A DNA stretch of 17,851 bases from an uncultured Cocleimonas sp. Its GTDB lineage: Bacteria; Pseudomonadota; Gammaproteobacteria; Thiotrichales; Thiotrichaceae. This document shows positions 1 to 7,749 of this stretch, piece after piece (the first letter of the stretch is position 1; the number at the start of each line of letters is the position of its first letter). Below the pieces are notes generated by a model, which had not been told where the DNA came from, ran no database searches, and saw only the letters and a program-made list of their open reading frames with translations. Location: the NCBI GenBank assembly GCA_937974135.1, contig CALJIH010000185.1:1-17851 (forward strand), given 5' to 3'. The position numbers and the translations under genes were made by a program.

Positions 1-57
1 AGTTTTTACGAAACTTCATTCATTCCAAAGCTTTACACAATATTTACATTGCTTGTA

Positions 58-86
58 TTGAAACTGTTTTGTTTAAACCTTATGCT
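58..86 (+). promoter_or_regulatory. Candidate sigma70 promoter of the tolC-like gene
   Basis: TTGAAA at 58-63 and TATGCT at 81-86 are separated by 17 bp, giving a start point near 93 and a leader of about 26 nt before the ATG at 119. A GTTTAAAC palindrome sits in the spacer (71-78). This is a motif match only; the -10 fits the consensus at four of six positions. Confidence 0.45.
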
Positions 87-118
87 GTTTTGTAAATTCT
101 AACTGAGTGATTTTTAAC

Positions 119-1474
119 ATGGATTGTAAAAACACTAATAATAAACAACTATTTAAAAAGGTATCTTTTATAGTTGGCTTTTCCCTTTCTGCTTTATTGA
201 TGGCGCCGCTACAGGCTGAAAATTTATTACAAGTCTATCAAGACGCAAAAACCAACGATGCACAATTAAAGATTAGCGAAGCAGGTTTTCTCGCAGCCTT
301 AGAAGCAAAGCCACAAGTAATATCCGGTTTAAAACCTCAAGTTTCAGTCAATGCACGAACTACATATGGCTTAAATTATCTGGGAAGAACGCAATTCAGA
401 GACGATGGATCAGCATTTTTCAATTTGGGCTACGATCTTACTCTGAGTAAATCGCTGATTAATAAACAACTTGATGCACAAATCGAACAAGTCGATGCAT
501 CGATCTTACAATCAAAGGCAACCTTAGAATCTGATCGACAAAGTTTGATTATTCGTGTGGCAGAAGCGTATTTTAATTTTCTAAACGCCAAAGAGACCTT
601 GGTATTTCGTGAGGCAGAAAAGAAAGCGATTGGAAAACAACTGAATCAAGCTAAGGCATTTTTTGAAGCAGGGCGATCAGCCATCACTGATGTCAAAGAA
701 GCACAAGCACGATTTGATCTAGCTAATGCACAAATCTCTGTAGCCAATCAACAAATCGATGTGGCTAAAGAATCATTACGTGCAATAACCACCAAATACT
801 ACAAAAGCTTAAAAGGTGCTTCGGACAATATTCCGCTGATTATTCCTGCGCCAAACGATATTGAATCGTGGTCAAAAGTTGCGATTGCGAATAGTAAAGA
901 ATTACTTGCAGCTAAGTATGGTGTTGATATTGCGCAAAGTAATGTTGATATTCAACGTGCACAGAGAAAGCCTATCGTGAATATCGTTGCTGCACATGGT
1001 CATGCATCCACCTTTGGCGAGGATTCTGTAGACAGAAGTAATACCGATGCGTCTATCGGTTTACAATTAAGTATGCCAATTTTAGACGGTGGCAGAATCT
1101 CATCTCAAGTACGTCAATCACGTTTGCAATTGCAGCAAGCACGTCAGCAGTTAGAACTACAAAAACGTTTGGCCGTGCAACAATCGAGAGCAGCATATTT
1201 AACGGTTGTATCAGGATTAGCTCAAGTCAAAGCCTTAAGACAAGCACTGAACTCAACCCAAGCGGCTTCCAATGCTACCCAAGCGGGTTTTGAGGCAGGC
1301 ACTCGAACAGCAACAGATGTATTACTTTCTTTAAGAGAAACATTCTCTGCGAGACGAGACTATTCAACTGCGCGTTATGAATTCTTATTAAATTCATTAC
1401 GATTGAAACAAGCAGTAGGCACTTTGTCTGAGTCTGATCTGGCTGCAATTAGTAAATTACTAAAGACACCTTGA
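119..1474 (+). CDS. tolC: TolC-family outer-membrane efflux channel
   Basis: This is a TolC/OEP-family protein, the outer-membrane exit duct used by tripartite efflux pumps and type I secretion. From the ATG at 119 it is 451 aa. It has a basic N-terminus, a hydrophobic signal segment (about residues 11-30) and a probable cleavage site after PLQA (33/34). The mature protein opens with ENLLQVYQDA, typical of the family. Two long helical repeats rich in Q, A and R follow, with the duplicated OEP pattern: RVAEAYFNFLNAKETL in the first half and QQSRAAYLTVVSGLAQVKAL in the second, then an EAGTRTATDVLLS segment. A GTG at 107 would add four residues, but the ATG has GAGTG 9 nt upstream and fits a promoter start near 93. 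No adaptor or inner-membrane pump gene is adjacent, so it probably serves several systems. The family is clear; the exact orthologue is likely. Confidence 0.9.
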   Translation: MDCKNTNNKQLFKKVSFIVGFSLSALLMAPLQAENLLQVYQDAKTNDAQLKISEAGFLAALEAKPQVISGLKPQVSVNARTTYGLNYLGRTQFRDDGSAFFNLGYDLTLSKSLINKQLDAQIEQVDASILQSKATLESDRQSLIIRVAEAYFNFLNAKETLVFREAEKKAIGKQLNQAKAFFEAGRSAITDVKEAQARFDLANAQISVANQQIDVAKESLRAITTKYYKSLKGASDNIPLIIPAPNDIESWSKVAIANSKELLAAKYGVDIAQSNVDIQRAQRKPIVNIVAAHGHASTFGEDSVDRSNTDASIGLQLSMPILDGGRISSQVRQSRLQLQQARQQLELQKRLAVQQSRAAYLTVVSGLAQVKALRQALNSTQAASNATQAGFEAGTRTATDVLLSLRETFSARRDYSTARYEFLLNSLRLKQAVGTLSESDLAAISKLLKTP

Positions 1475-1651
1475 TTCTAGTTTATTGACGTTGCCAGATG
1501 ATATGTCTAATGAATAACGATACCCTTGATAAAAACAGTTAAGTTTAGCCAATAATTCAGAACAAAAAATACATTTATATTCTACAAAGAATTACTATTG
1601 AAATTAATTGTTAAATTAAGTTAAAAAAAAAGCATATTTCATCTTACTTAA

Positions 1652-1681
1652 TAGACACTCTTGTTTGTTTTCGAGTAGAAT
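1652..1681 (+). promoter_or_regulatory. Candidate sigma70 promoter of carAB
   Basis: TAGACA (1652-1657) and TAGAAT (1676-1681) each match the sigma70 consensus at five of six positions, with an 18-bp spacer. The start point would be near 1688, giving a leader of about 150 nt. It is the best promoter match in the window. In enterics carAB has tandem promoters controlled by arginine and pyrimidines; no ArgR box was recognised here. Confidence 0.6.
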
Positions 1682-1694
1682 ACACTGTCAGTTA

Positions 1695-1766
1695 TTTAGG
1701 GTAATTCACATGCCCTAAAAGTGAAATTACAACGGGGTGTTACTCTTTAGAGCGACATCCCGTTTT
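1695..1766 (+). promoter_or_regulatory. Structured carA leader with terminator-like hairpin
   Basis: Two hairpins compete at the 5' end: TTTAGGG (1695-1701) pairs with CCCTAAA (1713-1719), while GTAATTCAC (1701-1709) pairs with GTGAAATTAC (1721-1730, one bulge). A strong third stem follows. AACGGGGTGT (1731-1740) pairs with ACATCCCGTT (1755-1764) through one G-U pair, and CTC-TTTA-GAG forms the apex. Only four U residues follow, so it would be a weak intrinsic terminator. The position suggests attenuation or another RNA-level control of carAB; the mechanism is inferred. Confidence 0.5.
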
Positions 1767-1839
1767 AGTGTGTAAGAACCTTGCGTTGTGACGTCAATCT
1801 ATTCCTTGATTGATCGATGCTTCGCTCATGGAGGCTGAC

Positions 1840-2982
1840 TTGAACAAAAGCGCAATCCTAGTCCTTGAAGATGGTAGTCAATTCATCGGCAAGTCTATTG
1901 GTTTTGAAGGATGGAGTGTAGGAGAAGTCGTTTTTAATACGGCACTCACGGGTTATCAAGAAATTCTTACTGATCCATCCTATGCAAGTCAAATGATTAC
2001 CTTGACCTATCCACATATTGGAAACACTGGCGTAAACGTTGAAGACGAAGAAGCAGATACGATTTTTGCAACAGGTCTGATCGTTAAAGACGTTCCCGTC
2101 TTAATGAGTAACTGGCGCGCTGAAGAAACACTGCCTGATTATCTGGTGCGAAAAGAAGTAGTCGCAATTGCGGATATTGATACGCGTCGATTAACGCGAA
2201 TTCTACGCGAAAAAGGTGCACAACGTGGTTGTATCATCGCCGGTGATCTTGATGATAACAGTGCAGCTGAAGCAGCAAAACATATTGATTCATTCGGTGG
2301 TTTAAAAGGAGCTGACCTTGCTAAGGTCGTATCTACCAAGGAAAGTTACGAGTGGAATGAGGGAACTTGGGATCTCGATCCTAACATTTCAAAAATACTT
2401 GAAAAAGCTGATGCTGATTTCAATGTTGTCGCCTACGACTATGGGGTGAAAAAGAATATTCTACGTATGTTGGTTGATCGTGGTTGTCATGTCACGGTTG
2501 TTCCTGCGCAAACACCTGCTGAAGATGTGTTAGCGTTGAATCCCGATGGGGTATTTTTATCCAACGGTCCTGGTGATCCAGAACCGTGTGATTATGCGAT
2601 AGATGCAATTAAAACTATTGTGGATAAGAAACTCCCAACCTTTGGAATTTGTCTTGGTCATCAGTTACTCGGTTTAGCCAGTGGTGCGAAAACGATTAAA
2701 ATGAAATTTGGACATCATGGGGCTAATCATCCGGTGCAAGATATCGCCTCTCAAAGAGTGATGATTACCAGTCAAAATCATGGTTTTGCCGTCGACGAAG
2801 ACACTTTGCCGAATAATCTTGAAGCAACACACCGCTCATTATTTGATGGCAGTTTACAAGGCGTACGTCGTACTGATTGCCCTGCCTATAGTTTTCAGGG
2901 GCATCCTGAAGCTAGCCCTGGACCACATGATATTGCTCCAATTTTTGATGATTTTATTGCTTTGATGAAGGAAGCTAAATAA
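1840..2982 (+). CDS. carA: Carbamoyl-phosphate synthase small subunit (glutaminase)
   Basis: CarA hydrolyses glutamine and passes ammonia to CarB for carbamoyl phosphate, the precursor of arginine and pyrimidines. The chosen start is the TTG at 1840, giving 380 aa (E. coli CarA is 382) and a first segment matching the family start. GGAGG at 1830-1834 lies 5 nt upstream. A TTG at 1810 in the same frame would add ten residues that the family lacks and has no such site. The N-terminal CPSase domain (GEVVFNTALTGYQEILTDPSY) is followed by a class I glutamine amidotransferase domain. The nucleophile Cys271 sits in FGICLGHQLLGL, and His355 and Glu357 lie in QGHPEASPGPHD. The stop overlaps the carB start (TAATG), implying coupled translation. 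Confidence 0.97.
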   Translation: MNKSAILVLEDGSQFIGKSIGFEGWSVGEVVFNTALTGYQEILTDPSYASQMITLTYPHIGNTGVNVEDEEADTIFATGLIVKDVPVLMSNWRAEETLPDYLVRKEVVAIADIDTRRLTRILREKGAQRGCIIAGDLDDNSAAEAAKHIDSFGGLKGADLAKVVSTKESYEWNEGTWDLDPNISKILEKADADFNVVAYDYGVKKNILRMLVDRGCHVTVVPAQTPAEDVLALNPDGVFLSNGPGDPEPCDYAIDAIKTIVDKKLPTFGICLGHQLLGLASGAKTIKMKFGHHGANHPVQDIASQRVMITSQNHGFAVDEDTLPNNLEATHRSLFDGSLQGVRRTDCPAYSFQGHPEASPGPHDIAPIFDDFIALMKEAK

Positions 2983-5900
2983 TGCCAAAACGTGAAGATA
3001 TAAAAAGCATTTTAATTATTGGTGCTGGCCCGATCGTTATTGGTCAAGCCTGTGAATTCGATTACTCTGGCGCGCAAGCCTGTAAAGCACTACGAGAAGA
3101 GGGTTATCGTGTCATCTTAGTGAATTCCAATCCTGCAACAATTATGACTGATCCTGAAATGGCTGATTCGATATATATCGAGCCAATCCGATGGCAGACC
3201 GTTGAGAAGATCATCGAAAAAGAACAGCCTGATGTATTACTCCCTACTATGGGTGGTCAAACAGCGTTGAACTGCGCATTAGATTTGGATAAGCACGGTG
3301 TTCTCGAAAAGCACGGAATCGAAATGATCGGTGCGAAAAAAGAAGCGATCGATATGGCTGAGGATCGTGAAAAATTCCGTGTAGCAATGGATCAGATAGG
3401 TCTAGAATCTGCTCGATCTGGAGTTGCACATAGTTTAGAAGAAGCAAAACAGGTTCAATTAGGATTAGGCTTTCCGACTATTATTCGTCCTTCGTTTACT
3501 ATGGGTGGTTCTGGTGGTGGTATCGCCTACAATATGGATGAATTTGTTGAGATCGTATCACGTGGTTTAGACTTCTCTCCAACTACTGAGGTATTACTGG
3601 AAGAGTCTTTGCTAGGCTGGAAAGAATACGAGATGGAAGTGGTTCGTGACCAAGCGGATAACTGTATCATAATTTGTTCTATCGAAAACCTTGACCCCAT
3701 GGGAATCCACACGGGTGACTCGATTACTGTCGCACCAGCGCAAACACTCACGGATAAAGAATATCAATTACTACGCAATGCTTCACTTGCGGTTCTGCGT
3801 AAAATTGGTGTTGAAACGGGTGGTTCAAACGTACAGATGTCGATTAATCCAAAAGATGGTCGCATGGTTATCATCGAGATGAATCCTCGCGTATCACGTT
3901 CATCTGCATTAGCGTCTAAAGCGACTGGTTTCCCGATTGCAAAAATTGCGGCAAAACTTGCGGTAGGTTATACCTTAGATGAATTGAAAAATGATATAAC
4001 AGGTGGTGCAACTCCAGCATCATTTGAGCCTAGTATCGATTATGTGGTGACAAAAATCCCACGTTTTACATTTGAGAAATTTCCAAAAGCAGATAGTCTT
4101 TTAACCACGCAGATGAAATCTGTGGGTGAGGTAATGGCGATTGGTCGTACCTTCCAAGAATCTTTCCAAAAAGCTCTTCGTGGTATGGAAACCGATATTG
4201 ATGGCTTAGATGAAAGAGTAGATTTAGCTGATCCAAACGTAAAAGATGAGTTACGTCGTGAACTTAGCTCCGCTGGATCTGAGCGTATATTATACGTGGG
4301 TGACGGCTTTCGCTATGGCATGAGCCAAGAAGAATTGTTTGATTTAACGGCTATTGATCCTTGGTTCTTGAGTCAAATAGAGGAATTGATTCAATTAGAA
4401 AATTCCTTAAAAGACAAATTGATTGGTCATCTATCCAAAGATGAAATATTCCAGTTAAAGCGTAAAGGTTTCTCTGACCGTCGTTTAGCAAAAATCATGC
4501 AAACGAAAGAAAAGGAAGTGCGTAAAACGCGTCAAAAAATGGATATTCGACCCATTTACAAACGTGTTGATACTTGTGCGGCGGAGTTCTCGACAGATAC
4601 TGCTTATATGTATTCGAGCTATGACGAAGAATGTGAAGCAAAACCGAGCGATAAAGAAAAGATTATGGTTCTCGGTGGAGGTCCTAATCGCATTGGTCAA
4701 GGTATCGAATTTGATTACTGTTGTGTGCATGCAGCCTTGGCCATGCGCGAAGATGGTTATGAAACCATTATGGTCAATTGTAACCCTGAAACCGTTTCAA
4801 CCGATTACGATACGTCAGATAGATTGTATTTTGAGCCACTCACACTCGAAGATGTTTTAGAAATTGTTGATTTAGAAAAACCGAAAGGTGTCATCGTGCA
4901 ATATGGTGGTCAAACACCGTTAAAGTTAGCAGAAGCCCTCGAAGCGAACGGTACACCAATCATTGGAACAAGTCCGGACTCAATCGATCTAGCAGAAGAT
5001 CGTGAGCGTTTTCAACAGATGATTGAAAAGCTAGGCCTAAAGCAACCTCCAAATCGTACTGCTAAAAGTTTAGAAGAGGGTGTCCGATTAGCTGCAGAAG
5101 TCGGTTACCCCTTAGTGGTTCGTCCATCTTACGTTTTAGGTGGTCGCGCGATGGAAATCGTGCATAACGAAGATGACCTTCGAAACTATATGCAAACTGC
5201 TGTGAATGTCTCCAACGATTCGCCTGTACTGTTAGATAGATTCCTTGATGATGCAATCGAAGTAGATGTGGATGCAATTTGTGATGGCAAAGACGTTCTG
5301 ATCGGTGGCATTATGCAACACATCGAGCAAGCGGGAGTACACTCGGGTGATTCGGCTTGTTCATTGCCACCGTATTCTCTTAGCGATGAAATTCAAGATC
5401 GTTTACGTGAACAATCACGCGAAATGGCATTAGCATTAAACGTTATTGGTCTAATGAATGTACAGTTTGCGATTAAAGGCGATGATATTTACGTGCTTGA
5501 AGTGAACCCTCGTGCATCAAGAACAGTACCTTATGTGTCTAAGGCGATTGGTCGTCCGTTAGCAAAAGTATCAGCACGATGTATGGCAGGTACATCGCTT
5601 GTTGAGCAGGGAATGACAGATGAAATTATTCCTAAGCATTACTCAGTTAAAGAAGCTGTTTTCCCATTCATTAAATTTCCGGGTGTTGACCCAATTCTTG
5701 GACCTGAAATGAAATCTACGGGTGAAGTCATGGGTGTCGGTAAAACCTTTGCTGAAGCCTTTGGGAAATCTCAACACGGAGCCAGTATTGAATTTCCTGA
5801 GAAAGGCGGTAGAGCTTTCTTAAGCGTCCGCGAAAATGATCGTATTGCAGTTATTGAAGTTGCAAAACTTTTGACTGAGTTGAACTTTAAACTCGCCGCC

Positions 5901-6191
5901 ACCCGTGGTACGGCTAGATCATTAATAGAAGCAGGATTTGACTGTGAAACTATCAACAAGGTACGCGAAGGCCGTCCAAATATTGTTGATTTGGTAAAAA
6001 ATGAAAAAGTTCAGGTGATTGTAAACACTACAGAAGGAAAAAAAGCGATTGAAGACTCGTTTGAGATTCGTCGCGAAGCCTTGCAAGGAAAAGTGACCTA
6101 TACTACAACCATAACTGGTGCATGGGCGCTTTGCCAAGCGATGATGCATTCAGGTGAAGAGCAGGTATATAAACTCCAAGACCTACATTAA
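2982..6191 (+). CDS. carB: Carbamoyl-phosphate synthase large subunit
   Basis: CarB makes carbamoyl phosphate from bicarbonate, ammonia and two ATP. At 1069 aa it is full length (E. coli 1073). It shows the internal duplication of the family. The carboxyphosphate half begins with LIIGAGPIVIGQACEFDYSG at about residue 11. The carbamoyl-phosphate half begins with a parallel MVLGGGPNRIGQGIEFDY motif near residue 560. Each half carries an ATP-grasp fold with its glycine loop (RPSFTMGGSGGG and RPSYVLGGRAME) and the metal-binding EMNPRVSRSSALASKATG and EVNPRASRTVPYVSKAIG motifs. The MGS-like allosteric domain occupies about residue 930 to the end (KLAATRGTARSL, VNTTEGKKAIEDS). The ATG shares a base with the carA stop, so both subunits are made from one message. 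No truncation or missing motif was seen. Confidence 0.98.
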   Translation: MPKREDIKSILIIGAGPIVIGQACEFDYSGAQACKALREEGYRVILVNSNPATIMTDPEMADSIYIEPIRWQTVEKIIEKEQPDVLLPTMGGQTALNCALDLDKHGVLEKHGIEMIGAKKEAIDMAEDREKFRVAMDQIGLESARSGVAHSLEEAKQVQLGLGFPTIIRPSFTMGGSGGGIAYNMDEFVEIVSRGLDFSPTTEVLLEESLLGWKEYEMEVVRDQADNCIIICSIENLDPMGIHTGDSITVAPAQTLTDKEYQLLRNASLAVLRKIGVETGGSNVQMSINPKDGRMVIIEMNPRVSRSSALASKATGFPIAKIAAKLAVGYTLDELKNDITGGATPASFEPSIDYVVTKIPRFTFEKFPKADSLLTTQMKSVGEVMAIGRTFQESFQKALRGMETDIDGLDERVDLADPNVKDELRRELSSAGSERILYVGDGFRYGMSQEELFDLTAIDPWFLSQIEELIQLENSLKDKLIGHLSKDEIFQLKRKGFSDRRLAKIMQTKEKEVRKTRQKMDIRPIYKRVDTCAAEFSTDTAYMYSSYDEECEAKPSDKEKIMVLGGGPNRIGQGIEFDYCCVHAALAMREDGYETIMVNCNPETVSTDYDTSDRLYFEPLTLEDVLEIVDLEKPKGVIVQYGGQTPLKLAEALEANGTPIIGTSPDSIDLAEDRERFQQMIEKLGLKQPPNRTAKSLEEGVRLAAEVGYPLVVRPSYVLGGRAMEIVHNEDDLRNYMQTAVNVSNDSPVLLDRFLDDAIEVDVDAICDGKDVLIGGIMQHIEQAGVHSGDSACSLPPYSLSDEIQDRLREQSREMALALNVIGLMNVQFAIKGDDIYVLEVNPRASRTVPYVSKAIGRPLAKVSARCMAGTSLVEQGMTDEIIPKHYSVKEAVFPFIKFPGVDPILGPEMKSTGEVMGVGKTFAEAFGKSQHGASIEFPEKGGRAFLSVRENDRIAVIEVAKLLTELNFKLAATRGTARSLIEAGFDCETINKVREGRPNIVDLVKNEKVQVIVNTTEGKKAIEDSFEIRREALQGKVTYTTTITGAWALCQAMMHSGEEQVYKLQDLH

Positions 6192-6241
6192 TATATCTTG
6201 AGTTTATTCAAAATAATAAATAGTAGGAAGGAAGAAGAAGC

Positions 6242-6718
6242 ATGGATAGAGCACCCGTAACTAGTAAAGGCGCTGATCGTTTAAAAGATGAGTTAAACGA
6301 ATTAAAAACAGTCACTCGACCACAAATTGTGGATGCGATAGCTACAGCGCGTGAACATGGTGACCTTAAAGAAAACGCGGAATATCATGCGGCAAGAGAG
6401 CAACAAAGCTTTTGTGAAGGACGTATTCAAGAACTTGAATCGGTATTGTCAACCGCACAAATAATTGATATCACTACGCTCGGTGTAGAAGGTCGTATCG
6501 TTTTTGGTGCAACAGTTGAATTAGAAGATTTAGATACTGAAGAAACCGTCACTTATCAAATTGTGGGTGATATCGAAGCGGACATAAAAAAGAATTTAAT
6601 CGCTGTTTCGTCTCCCATTGCTAGGGCATTAATCGGTAAAGAAGAAGGCGAGGTGGCGACTGTGAATGCCCCTGCTGGTATTCGTGAATACGAAATTGTC
6701 GATATACAATATGTATAA
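6242..6718 (+). CDS. greA: Transcription elongation factor GreA
   Basis: GreA enters the RNA polymerase secondary channel and stimulates cleavage of backtracked RNA. The protein has 158 aa, the same length as E. coli GreA. An N-terminal coiled coil (about 1-75) carries the tip motif REHGDLKENAEYHAAREQQ, with the acidic residues Asp41 and Glu44 in the expected place. The C-terminal FKBP-like domain includes VFGATVELEDLDTEE and SPIARALIGKEEG. A purine-rich AGGAAGGA lies about 8 nt before the ATG. It follows carB by 50 bp and has an intrinsic terminator after it, so carA-carB-greA is probably one transcript, an arrangement also known in Pseudomonas. Confidence 0.97.
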   Translation: MDRAPVTSKGADRLKDELNELKTVTRPQIVDAIATAREHGDLKENAEYHAAREQQSFCEGRIQELESVLSTAQIIDITTLGVEGRIVFGATVELEDLDTEETVTYQIVGDIEADIKKNLIAVSSPIARALIGKEEGEVATVNAPAGIREYEIVDIQYV

Positions 6719-6740
6719 TCGATGCTAACAAATTACAAAT

Positions 6741-6770
6741 AAATGAGGCACTTATGTGCCTTTTTTATTT
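6741..6770 (+). terminator. Intrinsic terminator after greA
   Basis: AGGCAC (6746-6751) and GTGCCT (6756-6761) form a stem with a TTAT loop, followed by a run of T and preceded by A residues that extend the pairing. It would end the carAB-greA transcript. The next gene starts 15 nt later, so that gene depends on read-through or a promoter overlapping this site. Confidence 0.85.
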
Positions 6771-6785
6771 AGACAAGGATAATTA

Positions 6786-7391
6786 ATGACTGCTAAGTCA
6801 ACTATTACGACCATTGATTTACTCAGAAATGGCGTTGTTGAGGACGATGCCGTTTTCTGTGGAAGTACCGATGATTTATTGACAGATCACGGTTGGCAGC
6901 AAATGGTTAAAGCCCTAGAAAATAAAAATGATTGGGATTTAATCGTATCCTCTCCATTACAGCGTTGCCGTGAATTTGCAGAACTTATTGCAAGCGAAGA
7001 TGATATTGATCTTGAACTCGATCGAAGTTTCGATGAGATAGATTTTGGCCTATGGGAAGGTTTGTCTCCTGAGAAAATCATGCAAGAAGAAGCTGAATTG
7101 TTAAATGCTTGGTGGCAATCTCCAACCAAATTCACACCGCCTAAAGGCGAAGATTTTCATCAGTTTCAAGCGCGTGTATTAAAAGCGTTCAAAGAGACAG
7201 TTGATAACAATAAGGGCAAAAAAATTCTAATCGTTTCAGACTCTTGGGCTATTCGTGTAATTCTCATGCATATTCTTGGCTTGCAAGGAGAGCAGCTGTT
7301 TCGTATCAATGTGGATTACGCGTGTTTATCGCAAATCCAGATTCATCACGATGAAGTTGGAGAGCAGGGTTGTTTGATTAGACACGGTTGA
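6786..7391 (+). CDS. Histidine-phosphatase-fold protein, probably inactive
   Basis: This is a 201-aa protein of the histidine phosphatase (phosphoglycerate mutase-like) superfamily, nearest in pattern to the CobC/alpha-ribazole phosphatase group. The fold landmarks are present: an opening strand TIDLLRNG, SSPLQRCREFAELIA with Arg60, FDEIDFGLWEG with Glu84, and a late strand KILIVSDSWAIRVIL. The two catalytic histidines are not. The RHG phospho-acceptor motif reads R-N-G (Asn15, codon AAT at 6828), and the second histidine, normally in SHG or THG, is Asp152 (GAC at 7239). The reading frame is intact, so this looks like a maintained pseudoenzyme rather than decay. AAGGA lies 6 nt before the ATG. 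Substrate and role are unknown; a binding or regulatory job is a guess. Confidence 0.85.
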   Translation: MTAKSTITTIDLLRNGVVEDDAVFCGSTDDLLTDHGWQQMVKALENKNDWDLIVSSPLQRCREFAELIASEDDIDLELDRSFDEIDFGLWEGLSPEKIMQEEAELLNAWWQSPTKFTPPKGEDFHQFQARVLKAFKETVDNNKGKKILIVSDSWAIRVILMHILGLQGEQLFRINVDYACLSQIQIHHDEVGEQGCLIRHG

Positions 7392-7410
7392 TATCGAATT
7401 TTAAGTAAAA

Positions 7411-7434
7411 AAGACACCCCCCCACTTTTAGGGC
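7411..7434 (-). repeat. G-run 3'-end repeat, copy A
   Basis: Read on the minus strand this is GCCCTAAAAGTG followed by six more G and TGTCTT. On the plus strand it is C-rich and begins 19 nt after the stop of the phosphatase-fold gene, so the C-rich version is in that gene's mRNA. The consensus of the family is AAAAGTRGGGGGGTGTCTT. Confidence 0.9.
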
Positions 7435-7479
7435 ATTTGTATCTCAAATAGTCCTCAATATTCTATTTACAATCTACCG

Positions 7480-7674
7480 TTATTGAGCTTTATAAAGTTT
7501 CCATAGCTTGATAATGCAGAAGATGAAACCCAAAGATAATATGATTGTTGAAATCTTAAACTGTAATTGAATGCCTGTGTTTGGGCATCCATACATGCAC
7601 GTCGAAACTAAAAAGGCTATTGAAGCGCACAATAAAAGAAAAACAAAACACGTGATTAGTAGCATTTGTTTCAC
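7480..7674 (-). CDS. Small two-helix membrane protein, unknown function
   Basis: This is a predicted 64-aa protein with two hydrophobic helices (about residues 4-26 and 42-58) around a short loop containing CMYGCPNTG, with a basic C-terminal tail (KLWKLYKAQ). No family was recognised. The start is GTG at 7674: AAGGAG lies 6 nt upstream, a strong ribosome-binding site. An internal ATG at 7665 is the alternative. The site and two clean helices support a real gene, but its short length and lack of homology keep confidence moderate. It lies between inverted repeat copies A and B and is convergent with the phosphatase-fold gene. No repeat copy in the sense orientation and no hairpin terminator follow its stop. 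Confidence 0.55.
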   Translation of the reverse strand: MKQMLLITCFVFLLLCASIAFLVSTCMYGCPNTGIQLQFKISTIILSLGFIFCIIKLWKLYKAQ

Positions 7675-7715
7675 TTCAATCTCCTTGTAGTTTGCATTGT
7701 TGGTTAGCTTAAAAA

Positions 7716-7738
7716 GCCCTAAAAGTAGGGGGGTGTGA
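7716..7738 (+). repeat. G-run 3'-end repeat, copy B
   Basis: GCCCTAAAAGTA, then six G and TGTGA; it departs from consensus at its right end (GA rather than CTT). It lies 11 nt past the stop of the minus-strand zinc-ribbon gene, with the C-rich strand as that gene's mRNA. Confidence 0.88.
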
Positions 7739-7749
7739 TTGAGCGTTGT

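Larger units (their letters stand above)
1475..1839. other. Intergenic region tolC-carA with promoter and leader
   Basis: This gap of 365 bp holds no credible gene. The first 175 bases are very AT-rich and show no clear hairpin terminator for the tolC-like gene. The carA promoter and a structured leader fill 1652-1766. The last part (1767-1839) contains a weak 6-bp hairpin (TCAATC 1794-1799 with GATTGA 1808-1813) and the carA ribosome-binding site. Confidence 0.6.

Noticed and set aside
107..118. GTG at 107 as the start of the tolC-like gene
   Set aside because: It has no ribosome-binding site, and it adds four residues before an ATG with GAGTG at a usable distance and a normal signal peptide.
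1810..1839. TTG at 1810 as the carA start
   Set aside because: The ten extra residues are absent from the family, and GGAGG sits 5 nt before the TTG at 1840.
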